Origin: Bradyrhizobium sp. CSA112
Lineage (GTDB): Bacteria > Pseudomonadota > Alphaproteobacteria > Rhizobiales > Xanthobacteraceae
Length of the DNA: 64,000 nt
Direction of reading: 5' to 3'
NCBI RefSeq assembly: GCF_029051645.1
Contig: NZ_JAACFS010000026.1
Location: 1-64,000, forward strand
Position numbers and translations under genes: made by a program. Below the pieces are notes generated by a model that saw only the letters and a list, made by a program, of their open reading frames with translations, was not told where the DNA came from and ran no database searches. Shown here in pieces: positions 18,346 through 28,831 of the stretch (its first letter is position 1; each line of letters opens with the position of its first letter).

Positions 18346-19767
18346 GCTGGCCGCCTGATCGGCGAGGCGAGCCAGGCATTTCTCCCGCCCCAGTACCGCC
18401 AAAACGTCGAAAATGCCCGGCGAAGTCGTGCGTCCCGTCAGCGCCACCCGGAGTGGCTGGGCAACGGCGCCGAGTTTGAGATTGTTCTGCTCTGCGAAAT
18501 TCCGCATGGCGGCTTCCGTGGTCTCGGCGCGCCAGTCGGTGACGGCTTCCAGCGCTGTCAGGAGCTGGCCGATCAGGATGCGGGTCTCCGGCGTCAGCAG
18601 GGCGGCGGCCTTCGGCTCGATCTGAAGCGGGCGGTCGGCGAAGATGAAATAAGCACCCGATATCAGCTCGATCAGCGTCTTGGCGCGCTCCTTCAGGCTC
18701 GGCATCGCCCGCAACAATTGCGCGCGGGTGGTATCGTTGAGCTTCGCCTTGAGATCGGCGCCTTCGGGGACGTAGTCGAGCACGCTCTCGAACTTCGCCA
18801 CCAGTTCGCCGTCATCCGCCTGGCGGATGTAGTGGCCGTTGAGGCTTTCCAGTTTTGCGAAATCGAATCGCGCCGCGGAGCGCCCGATGGCCGGCAGATC
18901 GAATGCATCGATCATTTCCTGCGTCGAGAAGATTTCCTGGTCGCCATGGCTCCAGCCGAGCCGGACCAGGTAATTGCGCAGCGCTGCCGGCAAATAGCCC
19001 ATCGCGCGGTAGGCATCGACGCCGAGCGCGCCATGGCGCTTCGAGAGCTTCGAACCATCTGGTCCGTGGATCAGGGGGATGTGAGACATGTTCGGGATGT
19101 CCCAGCCGAGCGCATCGTAGATCTGCTTCTGGCGTGCAGCGTTGATCAGATGGTCGTCGCCGCGGATGACGTGGGTGACACCCATGTCATGGTCGTCGAC
19201 CACGACAGCCAGCATGTAGGTCGGGTTGCCGTCGCCACGCAGCAGCACGAGGTCGTCGAGGTTCTCGTTCTGCCAGACCACGCGACCCTGAACCTGGTCC
19301 TCGATTACGGTCTCGCCGGTCTGCGGCGCCTTCAGGCGAATGGTGGGCTTCATGCCGGCCGCCGCTTCGGAGGGATCGCGGTCCCGCCACATCCCGTCAT
19401 AGAGGCGGGTGCGGCCCTCGGCGCGCGCCTTCTCGCGCATCGCCGCCAGTTCCTCCGCAGTGGCGTAGCAGCGGTAAGCCCTGCCGCTGGCCAGCAATTG
19501 CTCGGCGACCTCGCGGTGGCGGGCAGCGCGGCTGAACTGGTAGATGACGTCGCCGTCCCAATCGAGCTCGAGCCACTTCAGCCCGTCGAGGATGGCGGCA
19601 ATCGCCGGCTCGGTCGAGCGTTCGCGATCGGTGTCCTCGATCCGCAGCAGCATCCTGCCGCCGCGCTTTTTGGCATAGAGCCAGTTGAACAGCGCGGTCC
19701 GGGCTCCTCCGATATGGAGGAAGCCGGTGGGCGAGGGGGCAAAGCGTGTGACGACGGAATCAGTCAT
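18343..19767 (-). CDS. gltX: Glutamyl-tRNA synthetase
   Basis: Class I aminoacyl-tRNA synthetase that charges tRNA-Glu. The 474 residues show the HIGH-equivalent FAPSPTGFLHIGGARTALFN near the N-terminus, the RIEDTDRERS block, the KMSKS-equivalent GSKLSKRHGALGV and a C-terminal helical anticodon-binding domain. Start ATG at 19767. It is divergent from glnS, the intervening 143 bases holding both promoters. Because glnS is present, this enzyme need not misacylate tRNA-Gln. The stop codon lies inside the palindromic element at 18246-18345. Confidence 0.97.
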   Translation of the reverse strand: MTDSVVTRFAPSPTGFLHIGGARTALFNWLYAKKRGGRMLLRIEDTDRERSTEPAIAAILDGLKWLELDWDGDVIYQFSRAARHREVAEQLLASGRAYRCYATAEELAAMREKARAEGRTRLYDGMWRDRDPSEAAAGMKPTIRLKAPQTGETVIEDQVQGRVVWQNENLDDLVLLRGDGNPTYMLAVVVDDHDMGVTHVIRGDDHLINAARQKQIYDALGWDIPNMSHIPLIHGPDGSKLSKRHGALGVDAYRAMGYLPAALRNYLVRLGWSHGDQEIFSTQEMIDAFDLPAIGRSAARFDFAKLESLNGHYIRQADDGELVAKFESVLDYVPEGADLKAKLNDTTRAQLLRAMPSLKERAKTLIELISGAYFIFADRPLQIEPKAAALLTPETRILIGQLLTALEAVTDWRAETTEAAMRNFAEQNNLKLGAVAQPLRVALTGRTTSPGIFDVLAVLGREKCLARLADQAAS

Positions 19768-19910
19768 TTACCAGATGCGGGCTAAGGGTGAATTGCGGTG
19801 GTGTATAACAGGAACGGTACATAACTAAAGCCTTAGCCATGGGCAAAGTAGGCTTGGCGCGCGGGGGCGAATTTGGCAGAAGGTTCGCCAATCCCTAACA
19901 GGAACTCAGG

Positions 19911-21593
<1,683 letters not shown>

Positions 21594-21602
21594 AGGCGAC
21601 CG

Positions 21603-22007
21603 ATGGCATCCTCCGGACGCAGCGCGACCGACGACATCGTCTCCGGCATCATGGGCAGATGGGCGACGTCGTTCAGCAGACTGGACGCTGAAGCGCTTGC
21701 ATCGCTGTACTCACGGAACGCGTTCTTTTTCGGCTCCAATTCGAATCTGTATCGCGGCAACGACGGCGTTGCCGCCTATTTCGAAGCGCTGCCGCGCTGG
21801 TCTTCGCCATCAGTTCAATTCACCGACGTCAGGACCGTGCATGCCGCGGCTGACCTGATCAACGTCGCGGGCACGGCAACTTTCACCGTCGAGAAGGATG
21901 CCGAGCCGCTGGTGGTGAAAATCACCTGGGTGATCGTTCGCGAAGCCGGCGAATGGAAGATCGTCAGCCACCACGTCTCGTCGAAGACGCCGCTGATCGA
22001 GCAATAG
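21603..22007 (+). CDS. SnoaL/NTF2-like protein
   Basis: A 134-residue protein with the layout of the NTF2-like/SnoaL (DUF4440-type) fold: an initial helix WATSFSRLDAEALASLYSRN, then FFGSNSNLYRGNDGVAAYFE, and C-terminal strands WVIVREAGEWKIVSHHVSS. Members include steroid-isomerase-like enzymes and many proteins of unknown function; catalytic residues cannot be assigned here. It starts nine bases after glnS and could be co-transcribed. No signal peptide is visible, so it should be cytoplasmic. Confidence 0.8.
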   Translation: MASSGRSATDDIVSGIMGRWATSFSRLDAEALASLYSRNAFFFGSNSNLYRGNDGVAAYFEALPRWSSPSVQFTDVRTVHAAADLINVAGTATFTVEKDAEPLVVKITWVIVREAGEWKIVSHHVSSKTPLIEQ

Positions 22008-22048
22008 GCCAGCTGCGCGTCAGGGCGCGGTCCCTGCGTCATCCCATT

Positions 22049-23479
22049 CTAGATGTCGTAATACAAATGGAACTCGTATGGATGAGGGCGCAGCCGGATC
22101 GGGTCGACCTCCTTCTTCCGTTTGTAGTCGAGCCAGGTCTCGATCACGTCGGCGGTGAACACGTCGCCGCGGAGCAGGAAGGCGTGATCGCGCTCGAGCG
22201 CATCAAGCGCCTGATCCAGCGATCCCGGTGTCGACCTCACGTCCTTCGCCTCGGCGGGCGGCAGGTCATAAAGATTCTTGTCGATCGGGCTGCCGGGATC
22301 GATCCGGCTGTTGATGCCGTCGAGGCCGGCCATCAGCATCGCGGCAAAAGCCAGATAGGGATTGCAGGAGGGGTCCGGCGAGCGAAACTCAACCCGCTTT
22401 GCCCGCGGGTTCGGCGAATACATCGGGATCCGGCAGCAAGCTGACCGGTTGCGCTGGGAATAGACCAGATTGATCGGAGCCTCATAGCCAGGCACCAGGC
22501 GACGATAGGAGTTCGTGGTGGGGGCGCAAAGCGCGCACAGCGCCCAGGCGTGAGTCAACAGACCGCCGATGTAGTAGCGGCCGAGCTGGCTCAACTCGGC
22601 ATAGTCGTCCTTGCCGTAGAACAGATTGGTCTCGCCCTTCCACAGGGACTGGTGAACGTGCATCCCCGAGGCGTTGTCCTCGAACAGCGGCTTTGGCATG
22701 AACGTTGCCGTCATGCCGTGCTCGCGGGCGGTGTTCTTCACCACGTATTTGTAGATCATCAGATTGTCGGCCATGCGGGTGAGTGTAGTGAAGCGCATGT
22801 CGATCTCGTTCTGGCCGCCGGTCGCGACTTCATGGTGATGGGCTTCGATCTGGATGCCGAGCTGTTCCATCGTCAGCACCATATCGGTGCGGAGAGCCTG
22901 CATGCTGTCGGTCGGGGGAACAGGAAAATACCCCTCCTTCGGGCGCGGCTTGTGGCCCAGGTTCGGCGCTTCCTCCTTGCCGGTATTCCAACTGCCTTCG
23001 CTGGAATCGATTTCGTGGAAGGCGTAGTTGATCCCCTGTCCGTAGCGCACGTCGTCGAACACGAAGAACTCCGCCTCCGGGCCGAAATAGCTCGTGTCGG
23101 CGTGGCCGGTGCCCTTCAGGTTGGTTTCGGCCTTCTGGGCGATGTAACGGGCGTCGCGGCTATAGGGTTGACCGGTCACGGGGTCCCTGATGTTGCAGAT
23201 CAGGACCAGGGTCGATGCAGGGGAGTACGGGTCGAGGAACGCGGTGGTCGGGTCCGGCACGACCAGCATGTCGCTTTCCTGGATTTCCTGGAAGCCGCGG
23301 ATGGATGAGCCGTCGAATCCAATGCCTTCGCTGAGAGCATCGACACCCGCCGCACCCGGCGGGATGGAAAAATGCTGCCATACCCCAGGCAAGTCGGTGA
23401 AGCGCAGATCGATCATCTGCACCTTCTCGTCGCTGATCGCCTTCAGGAGATCTTCGGCTGTCGCACACTTCGGAAACAT
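22049..23479 (-). CDS. glnA: Glutamine synthetase, type I
   Basis: ATP-dependent ammonium assimilation, glutamate to glutamine. The 476 residues contain the type I blocks EGIGFDGSSIRGFQEIQESD, FGPEAEFFVFDDV, HHHEVATGGQNEIDMRF, the ATP-loop region and SACCRIPMYSPNPRAKRVEF. The Tyr in KNLYDLPPAEAK matches the adenylylation site of GSI-beta enzymes, so GlnE control is likely. ATG 23479 has AGGAG eight bases upstream. glnB, often directly upstream of glnA in rhizobia, is absent here; the only close upstream gene is a 60-residue hypothetical. I saw no clear sigma-54 site upstream. Confidence 0.97.
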   Translation of the reverse strand: MFPKCATAEDLLKAISDEKVQMIDLRFTDLPGVWQHFSIPPGAAGVDALSEGIGFDGSSIRGFQEIQESDMLVVPDPTTAFLDPYSPASTLVLICNIRDPVTGQPYSRDARYIAQKAETNLKGTGHADTSYFGPEAEFFVFDDVRYGQGINYAFHEIDSSEGSWNTGKEEAPNLGHKPRPKEGYFPVPPTDSMQALRTDMVLTMEQLGIQIEAHHHEVATGGQNEIDMRFTTLTRMADNLMIYKYVVKNTAREHGMTATFMPKPLFEDNASGMHVHQSLWKGETNLFYGKDDYAELSQLGRYYIGGLLTHAWALCALCAPTTNSYRRLVPGYEAPINLVYSQRNRSACCRIPMYSPNPRAKRVEFRSPDPSCNPYLAFAAMLMAGLDGINSRIDPGSPIDKNLYDLPPAEAKDVRSTPGSLDQALDALERDHAFLLRGDVFTADVIETWLDYKRKKEVDPIRLRPHPYEFHLYYDI

Positions 23480-23587
23480 GGTTTCACTCCTGTTATGGAG
23501 AGCCGCATCTTGGAGGTCGTGCCGCCATTCAGCCGCGGTGAGGCGGCTTGCAATGGGTCCTGGTTCTGCGTTGCCGCGCCGGCAGCC

Positions 23588-23770
23588 TCAGCTTTGGTGG
23601 GGCCCGCGCATGAGCTTCATCGCGTCTTCGATATGCCGCCAGGTTCTGGCCAGTTCGACCTCGCCTTTGGCCTCGAGTTCGATGGCGTTCTGGGCGGCTT
23701 CCGCAATGGCCTTGGGGCCATGTGCTTCCAGCAATTGCCGCGCATAGTCGTGGATTTCGATTTCTCGCAT
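23588..23770 (-). CDS. Small conserved-looking protein of unknown function
   Basis: A 60-residue, mostly helical acidic protein (MREIEIHDYARQLLEAHGPK ... RTWRHIEDAMKLMRGPHQS). ATG 23770 is chosen because GGAGG lies about eight bases upstream; an in-frame start further up adds ten residues without a site. It resembles short rhizobial hypothetical proteins, with no signal peptide, membrane segment or metal motif. It lies on the same strand upstream of glnA with a gap of 108 bases. Confidence 0.65.
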   Translation of the reverse strand: MREIEIHDYARQLLEAHGPKAIAEAAQNAIELEAKGEVELARTWRHIEDAMKLMRGPHQS

Positions 23771-23938
23771 GGCGTCATCCTCCGCTCGTTCTGAGCGCAA
23801 CTGTGAATTCCAGTCGCGCCGAGACCCGTAGACGTTGACACCTCGTCAAGCGCACCCAGTTTGCATCCTGCTGCGGCGCACTTGCAAGCGCGCTTTCCGG
23901 GCGGTGGGCTGCCGGGATTGGATGGTGGCGCCGGCTGC

Positions 23939-24193
23939 CTAGCAGCCCCGGCAAATGCTGCGCAGGGACTTTGCGAGCTGGGCATCTTCCTGCGTCATGG
24001 GCTCGTAGGGCTTTTGTTGCGCTTGCTTGGCCTCGTCGCTTTTCTGTCGGGCGGCCCGCTCGGCATCCTGGCGCTTATAGCATGCCTCGCGCTCGGATCT
24101 CGCCTCGATGAAACGGCATTGTTCAGCCGCTGCAGCGGCGGTCGCCAAGGTGCTGATCATGAGGGCGTATGAAAGGCAGGTAGCAAGCTTCAT
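23939..24193 (-). CDS. Small secreted, charged protein of unknown function
   Basis: Eighty-four residues: a signal peptide (MKLATCLSYALMISTLATAA, Ala-rich cleavage region) followed by a highly charged helix (EARSEREACYKRQDAERAAR, QKSDEAKQAQQK) and a CRGC end. Three cysteines in the mature part could form disulfides in the periplasm. The ribosome-binding site is poor. It lies 70 bases downstream of the small lipoprotein gene on the same strand, perhaps one transcript. Confidence 0.6.
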   Translation of the reverse strand: MKLATCLSYALMISTLATAAAAAEQCRFIEARSEREACYKRQDAERAARQKSDEAKQAQQKPYEPMTQEDAQLAKSLRSICRGC

Positions 24194-24263
24194 GGAGCGA
24201 TCATAGCGCGAGCCGCGGCGCATTTCTTTAGGTTTCTGCCTGAACCCCGAAGGGCATGGATCT

Positions 24264-24404
24264 TTAGCGCAAGTCAATCAACGGCGGCGGGATGCTTCCC
24301 GTGACCTCCGATGTGTCACCGGAGTTGCGCCAAGCTGCTACTCCGAAGCATGCCGTAAGCATCAGAGCCGTCACAAGCAGAAGCGTGCAAGAAAACTGGC
24401 TCAC
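24264..24404 (-). CDS. Predicted 46-residue lipoprotein
   Basis: GTG at 24404-24402 opens a frame ending at TAA 24266-24264. The product starts MSQFSCTLLLVTALMLTACF: a positive-poor n-region, a hydrophobic core and the lipobox LTAC, so lipidation at Cys19 is predicted. The mature part is only 28 residues and ends with TGSIPPPLIDLR; short rhizobial envelope proteins often carry a similar TGSI motif. GGAG lies six bases before the GTG. It is short enough to be missed by common gene-length cut-offs. Possible alternatives are a small membrane protein or a chance frame, but lipobox, ribosome-binding site and motif agree. Confidence 0.6.
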   Translation of the reverse strand: MSQFSCTLLLVTALMLTACFGVAAWRNSGDTSEVTGSIPPPLIDLR

Positions 24405-24650
24405 GTCGTGCTCCGCAACCAGCCTCGAATTTCAGAGAACGAGCACGCTTTGCCGATTCGGAAAATGCAGTTCGGCTGACCTAGCGGCATTTTTCCACGC
24501 GGATGAATTGTCCTTTTGGCGGAAGTCGTCGGGGGAAATCCGTGGATGTTACGCCCTGTTTCTTCAGGTTTCTGCATCTGTTCCGCTAGCGGTCCGAATG
24601 CAGCGTCCGGTAGTCTTGCGGCCTCGATTGGATCGTAAGGTGTAAACCGG

Positions 24651-26945
24651 GTGGCGGAGCAGGGCGACACGTCGGGCCGGAAGCGGGGCTACGCCGGAAC
24701 CTGGCCGCCGCGCGCGGCCGCGCCCATCGGTGGCTACGCGCCTTCGCGGCCCGCTTTCTGGCCGCCGTTGATCGAAACGTTGCGAACATGGGCTCGCGCG
24801 GAAGCCGGCGCAGGGCGCCTGCTGCCGTGGGTGCCGGTGGCGTTCGGGACCGGTATTGCCTTTTACTTTGCCGCCGATCATGAGCCGGTGCTGTCGGTGG
24901 CGGCTATTGTGGCGATCATGCTTGGCGCGGTCGCGATCCTGCTGCGGCGGCAAAAATTCTTTCCCATAGCTGTCTTGATTGCAGCCGTTGCGGCAGGCTT
25001 TGCGGTGGCGACCTGGAAGACGGCGCGGGTCGCGCATGGCGTGCTGGCGCGGCCGATGTTTTCGGTGTCGCTGACCGGCTTTGTCGAGACGCGCGACATT
25101 CGCGAGCGTACCGATCGTTTTGTCCTCCGCGTGGCCACCATGGAAAGCGCGCGGGGGAAGACCAAGCTCGAGCGCGTGCGGCTATCGGTAAAGAAGGGCA
25201 CGGCGCCGCCGGTCGGCAGCTTCGTCGAACTGAAGGCGCGGCTGTTGCCGCCGCTTTCGCCGGTGCGGCCGGGCAGCTACGATTTCAGCCGCGACATGTT
25301 CTTTTCCGGCATCGGCGCCTCCGGCTTCGTGATGGGCGCGATCAAGACCGCGAAGCCGCCGGAGGGGGCAGGACTCCGCCTGCGCTATTCAGCGTTCATG
25401 CAGGGGCTGCGCGATGCGATCGATGCGCGGATCAGGACCACGCTGGAAGGTGACAAGCGCGCGATTGCGACCGCGCTGTTAACCGGGCGGCGTGACGCGA
25501 TCTCGCCGCCGGTGAACGATGCGATGTTCATCTCCGGTCTGGGCCATGTGCTTTCGATCTCGGGCTATCACATGGCCGTCGTTGCCGGTGTCGTGTTCTT
25601 TGCGGTGCGGGCGCTGCTTGCGTTGTTTCCAACGCTCACGGTCGGCTACGCCATCAAGAAATGGTCGGCGGCGGCCGCCCTCGCAGCCGCTGCGTTTTAT
25701 CTGTTGTTGTCGGGCGCCGAGGTCGCAACCCAACGCTCGTTCTTCATGACGGCCGTGGTGCTGATCGCGGTCATGGTCGATCGCCGTGCCATCACGTTTC
25801 GCACACTCGCGGTCGCGGCCATGATTGTGCTGACGGTAGCACCGGAAGCTTTGGTGCATCCGAGTTTTCAGATGTCGTTTGCTGCCACTTTGGGACTGGT
25901 GGCGCTGGTGCAAATCGGCATGCCGCGCCTGTTCGCGACAGCAGACCATACCGCGACCGCGCGTGCGGCGCTGTGGGGCGGCCGCGAGGTCACCATGCTG
26001 CTGCTGGCCTCATTGGTTGCAGGGCTCGCAACCACGCCTTACGCGGCCTTTCACTTTCACCGGGTCACGCCTTACGGCGTGCTCGCCAATCTCGCGGCGA
26101 TGCCGGTGGTCTCGGCGGTCGTGATGCCGATGGGTCTCCTTGGGCTGGTCGCGATGCCGTTCGGGTTCGATGGTGTGTTCTGGGCGATCATGGGCGTCGG
26201 CATCGACTGGATGATTGCGGTGACGCAATGGGTCGCGGCGTTGCCTGGCGCGGTCGGGCGGGTGCCGGCGTTCGGCATCGGCCCGGTGATCGCGGCCAGC
26301 CTTGGCATCATCCTGCTCGGGCTGTTGCGCACGCCGCTGCGCTGGTCGGGTGCGGTGCTGGTGCTGGTGGCGGCGCTATGGGCGGCGAGGGTACCGCAGC
26401 CGGACATCCTGATCTCCGCCGACGGCCGCAATGTCGGGATCCGCGGCCAGGATGGAAAGCTGCGCCTGATGCATGCGGCCAAGGGCTCCCGGGATGCCTT
26501 CCTCCTGAAGGAGTGGCTGGCGGCGGACGCGGACGCGCGAACGGCGGCTGATGCCTCGCTCACCGCCGGCGTGTCATGCGACGACTTTGGCTGCGTGACG
26601 CAAGCGGCCGGCGGCGGTTTCGTCGCGCAGTCGTTCAAGCCCGAGGCGCTTTCGGACGATTGCGAGCGCGCGGCGCTCGTTGTGACGCTGCGGCAGGCGC
26701 CCGCGGTATGCGCGGCTTCCGTCATCGATGCCGAGCGGCTGCGACGGCAGGGCGCGCTGGCGTTGCGGCGAGGCCGTGACGGATTTGTCGTCGAGGCGGC
26801 CAAATCCCGCGGGATCGATCGCCCGTGGTCGCCGGCGATAGCGGACGAGAGCGAAGCAGACGCCGCCGTGCTGGCGCCGCGTGTCGTGCCACCGCGCGCG
26901 GTCGATGCCACGCCGGCCGAGGCGGACCTGCAGGCGGAGGAGTAG
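24651..26945 (+). CDS. comEC: ComEC/Rec2-family membrane protein
   Basis: Candidate inner-membrane channel for uptake of single-stranded DNA during natural transformation. The 764 residues contain an N-terminal cytoplasmic tail, membrane segments and an OB-like domain (about 110-230), then the competence domain with SGLGHVLSISGYHMAVVAGV, ALLTGRRDAISPP and repeated hydrophobic helices to about residue 570. The C-terminal domain (DILISADGRNVGIRGQDGKL onward) occupies the place of the metallo-beta-lactamase-like domain, but no HxHxDH zinc motif is visible. GTG 24651 has AAGG upstream. The neighbours lexA and gltX match the alphaproteobacterial order. Confidence 0.93.
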   Translation: MAEQGDTSGRKRGYAGTWPPRAAAPIGGYAPSRPAFWPPLIETLRTWARAEAGAGRLLPWVPVAFGTGIAFYFAADHEPVLSVAAIVAIMLGAVAILLRRQKFFPIAVLIAAVAAGFAVATWKTARVAHGVLARPMFSVSLTGFVETRDIRERTDRFVLRVATMESARGKTKLERVRLSVKKGTAPPVGSFVELKARLLPPLSPVRPGSYDFSRDMFFSGIGASGFVMGAIKTAKPPEGAGLRLRYSAFMQGLRDAIDARIRTTLEGDKRAIATALLTGRRDAISPPVNDAMFISGLGHVLSISGYHMAVVAGVVFFAVRALLALFPTLTVGYAIKKWSAAAALAAAAFYLLLSGAEVATQRSFFMTAVVLIAVMVDRRAITFRTLAVAAMIVLTVAPEALVHPSFQMSFAATLGLVALVQIGMPRLFATADHTATARAALWGGREVTMLLLASLVAGLATTPYAAFHFHRVTPYGVLANLAAMPVVSAVVMPMGLLGLVAMPFGFDGVFWAIMGVGIDWMIAVTQWVAALPGAVGRVPAFGIGPVIAASLGIILLGLLRTPLRWSGAVLVLVAALWAARVPQPDILISADGRNVGIRGQDGKLRLMHAAKGSRDAFLLKEWLAADADARTAADASLTAGVSCDDFGCVTQAAGGGFVAQSFKPEALSDDCERAALVVTLRQAPAVCAASVIDAERLRRQGALALRRGRDGFVVEAAKSRGIDRPWSPAIADESEADAAVLAPRVVPPRAVDATPAEADLQAEE

Positions 26946-26964
26946 GCGGACGTCAGTGCTCGCG

Positions 26965-27192
26965 TCAGTGCTCGTCGAGCGAGGGACTGGCTGGTATTTC
27001 GAACGCGCCGAGGTGGAATTCCTCGGGCGCATCGGGCTCCGACGGCAGGTTGACCAGCGTGAACGACGCCTCGGGAAATTGCCGCCAGATCGCGAGATCT
27101 TCGGCAGTGATGGTGAGCCAGCCGTACCTGAACATGTACCGTCCGGGCTCAGTGACGCGTCCGGCTTTTTGCCATGTGACTTTGTTGACCAC
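26965..27192 (-). CDS. Small conserved-looking protein of unknown function
   Basis: A 75-residue product starting at GTG 27192 (MVNKVTWQKAGRVTEPGRYM, then FRYGWLTITAEDLAIWRQFP). A GGGGG stretch lies upstream of the start. No signal peptide or membrane segment; the aromatic-rich FRYGWLTI core suggests a compact beta-containing domain. It converges with comEC, with 19 bases between stops. I recognise no family. Confidence 0.6.
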   Translation of the reverse strand: MVNKVTWQKAGRVTEPGRYMFRYGWLTITAEDLAIWRQFPEASFTLVNLPSEPDAPEEFHLGAFEIPASPSLDEH

Positions 27193-27279
27193 CGATTGCC
27201 CCCTCGGCGCCGAGTTCTAAAATTATATCACAATGATCCGCCGGCCGGAGCCGGCGGATCGCATAGGCTTGGCGCTTAT

Positions 27280-27702
27280 CTATCCGGTCACGATGGATGT
27301 GGCCGGAGGTGCTTCCTTGACCTTCGGTGCACGTTCGCCATCGGTCTGAACCACCGGCAATTGCAGCACAGTCGCGCGCTGGCCTTCGCAAAGCTGCGTC
27401 ACCAGCACATGGCTTCCATCAGGAAATTCGATCGCGTCATGGTGACGATCGGATACTTCGGGCTCGATCTGGTTGAACTTGCCGACCCGCCAGTCGGTGG
27501 TTCGCGTCCAGATCCAACGGTTGTCGTATTTGACGTCCTCGGCGAATGCCAATTCGGTGCCGGGAAGCATGCAGACCGCCACTGCAGGCTCGCGTTCTGA
27601 CGCAAAGCCGCGGGTAGATGTACCGCGGAACGTCGTGGTGATTAGCGTCTCGCCGACCTGGGCGGGCCGCGTCGCTACAGCATGCAGGCTATAGTCACAC
27701 AT
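27280..27702 (-). CDS. Hypothetical protein, 140 residues
   Basis: Starts MCDYSLHAVATRPAQVGETL and continues TTTFRGTSTRGFASE, AVCMLPGTELAFAEDVKYDN. It has no signal peptide and looks mainly beta-stranded. ATG 27702 is chosen because GAGGGAG lies about eight bases upstream; the frame is open to 27804 without a better start. The type recurs in rhizobial genomes as a protein of unknown function. It lies 87 bases after the preceding small gene's start region and downstream of lexA on the same strand, beyond the lexA terminator. Confidence 0.7.
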   Translation of the reverse strand: MCDYSLHAVATRPAQVGETLITTTFRGTSTRGFASEREPAVAVCMLPGTELAFAEDVKYDNRWIWTRTTDWRVGKFNQIEPEVSDRHHDAIEFPDGSHVLVTQLCEGQRATVLQLPVVQTDGERAPKVKEAPPATSIVTG

Positions 27703-27871
27703 CGGATGGCTCCCTCGTTTGAGATAGCTGACCCGTGTCTCGAAGGAGGCACAGGCCTCTATCAGAGTGGACTTGGCGCAGAGCCTTTTCTTGTTTCTGG
27801 GCAATTCTGCGACTGGCGCACGGCGCCTAAATCACAAACGCGATAGCGCAGCTTGGTTCCCCGCGCGCCAC

Positions 27872-27896
27872 AAAAAACCCCGGCCGAAGGCCGGGG
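27872..27896 (-). terminator. Intrinsic terminator of lexA
   Basis: CCCCGGCC (27878-27885) and GGCCGGGG (27889-27896) form a perfect 8-bp stem with a GAA loop. On the minus strand it is followed by six T (complement of 27872-27877). It lies 37 bases after the lexA stop. Confidence 0.88.
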
Positions 27897-27933
27897 TGGG
27901 GTGCGTCGCAGTCATGTCCGCAAAACTGGCCGG

Positions 27934-28635
27934 TCAGTATTTACGGTACAGCCCGATCAGCTTGCCCTGTATCCGGACCCGGTTCGGCGGCAGAATGCGG
28001 ACTTCGTAGGCAGCATTGGCGGGCTCCAGCGCAATCGAGGCGCCGCGGCGGCGGAAGCGCTTCAGGGTGGCTTCCTCCTCGTCGATCAGCGCCACCACGA
28101 TGTCGCCGGTGTCGGCGGTCTCGTTGCGCTGGATCAGCGCCATGTCGCCGTCAAGAATGCCGGCGTCCACCATGGAATCGCCGCGCACTTCGAGCGCGTA
28201 ATGTTCGCCCGAGCCGAGCATGTCCGGCGGCACGTTGATGGTGTGGCTGCGGGTCTGCAGCGCCTCGATCGGCGTACCGGCGGCAATCCGGCCCATCACG
28301 GGGACGGCGACCGGACGATTGCCATCGTCCTCCATGACGGGCGCGCTCGAGGTGCGTTTGCCGAGCGTGCCTTCGATGACGCTCGGCGTGAAGCCGCGGC
28401 GGCCGTTACCGGCGGCAGCGAGCTCCGGCAGCTTGATGACTTCAATGGCGCGGGCGCGGTTGGGCAGGCGCCGGATGAAGCCACGCTCCTCCAGCGCCGT
28501 AATGAGGCGGTGGATTCCGGATTTCGAGCGCAGGTCGAGCGCGTCCTTCATCTCGTCGAAGGAGGGCGGTACGCCGGCCTCTTTCAGCCGTTCATTGATG
28601 AAACGCAGAAGTTCATACTGTTTGCGCGTAAGCAT
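27934..28635 (-). CDS. lexA: LexA SOS-response repressor
   Basis: Represses DNA-damage genes and is inactivated by RecA-stimulated self-cleavage. The 233 residues have an N-terminal winged helix-turn-helix (MLTRKQYELLRFINERLKEA, PPSFDEMKDALDLRSKSGIH), a linker and a C-terminal S24 peptidase domain with the Ser in EVRGDSMVDAGILDGD and the Lys in EEEATLKRFRR. The cleavage region is PVMGRIAAGTPIE (Ala-Gly as AAG). ATG 28635 begins the family's conserved MLTRKQ and has GGGGGA upstream; a TTG three codons earlier is less likely. The box at 28756 indicates autoregulation. Confidence 0.97.
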   Translation of the reverse strand: MLTRKQYELLRFINERLKEAGVPPSFDEMKDALDLRSKSGIHRLITALEERGFIRRLPNRARAIEVIKLPELAAAGNGRRGFTPSVIEGTLGKRTSSAPVMEDDGNRPVAVPVMGRIAAGTPIEALQTRSHTINVPPDMLGSGEHYALEVRGDSMVDAGILDGDMALIQRNETADTGDIVVALIDEEEATLKRFRRRGASIALEPANAAYEVRILPPNRVRIQGKLIGLYRKY

Positions 28636-28755
28636 CGCGAGCAATCCCCCGGTTGGCGTCGTCGGTTCCGATTAGTCAGGGCCTAGATTGCGGGAGTCCC
28701 CAAACTCCCCAACTAGACACTAGCAGTCGAAACAAATCATGAACGGACACTATAT

Positions 28756-28770
28756 GTTCGATATGTGTTC
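28756..28770 (-). promoter_or_regulatory. LexA binding site (SOS box)
   Basis: GTTC-N7-GTTC with GTTC at 28756-28759 and 28767-28770, the direct-repeat operator known for alphaproteobacterial LexA. It lies about 120 bases upstream of the lexA start and 62 bases beyond the moeA stop. Confidence 0.8.
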
Positions 28771-28831
28771 CGCAACCACTTAATTTCAGGTGAACGCATT
28801 GCGGCTGCGGCCAAAAGTGCCGTTCAGGGCA

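Noticed and set aside
23480..23600. Possible sigma-54 (GG-N10-GC) or NtrC site before glnA
   Set aside because: No correctly spaced GG/GC pair was found, although nitrogen control would be expected.
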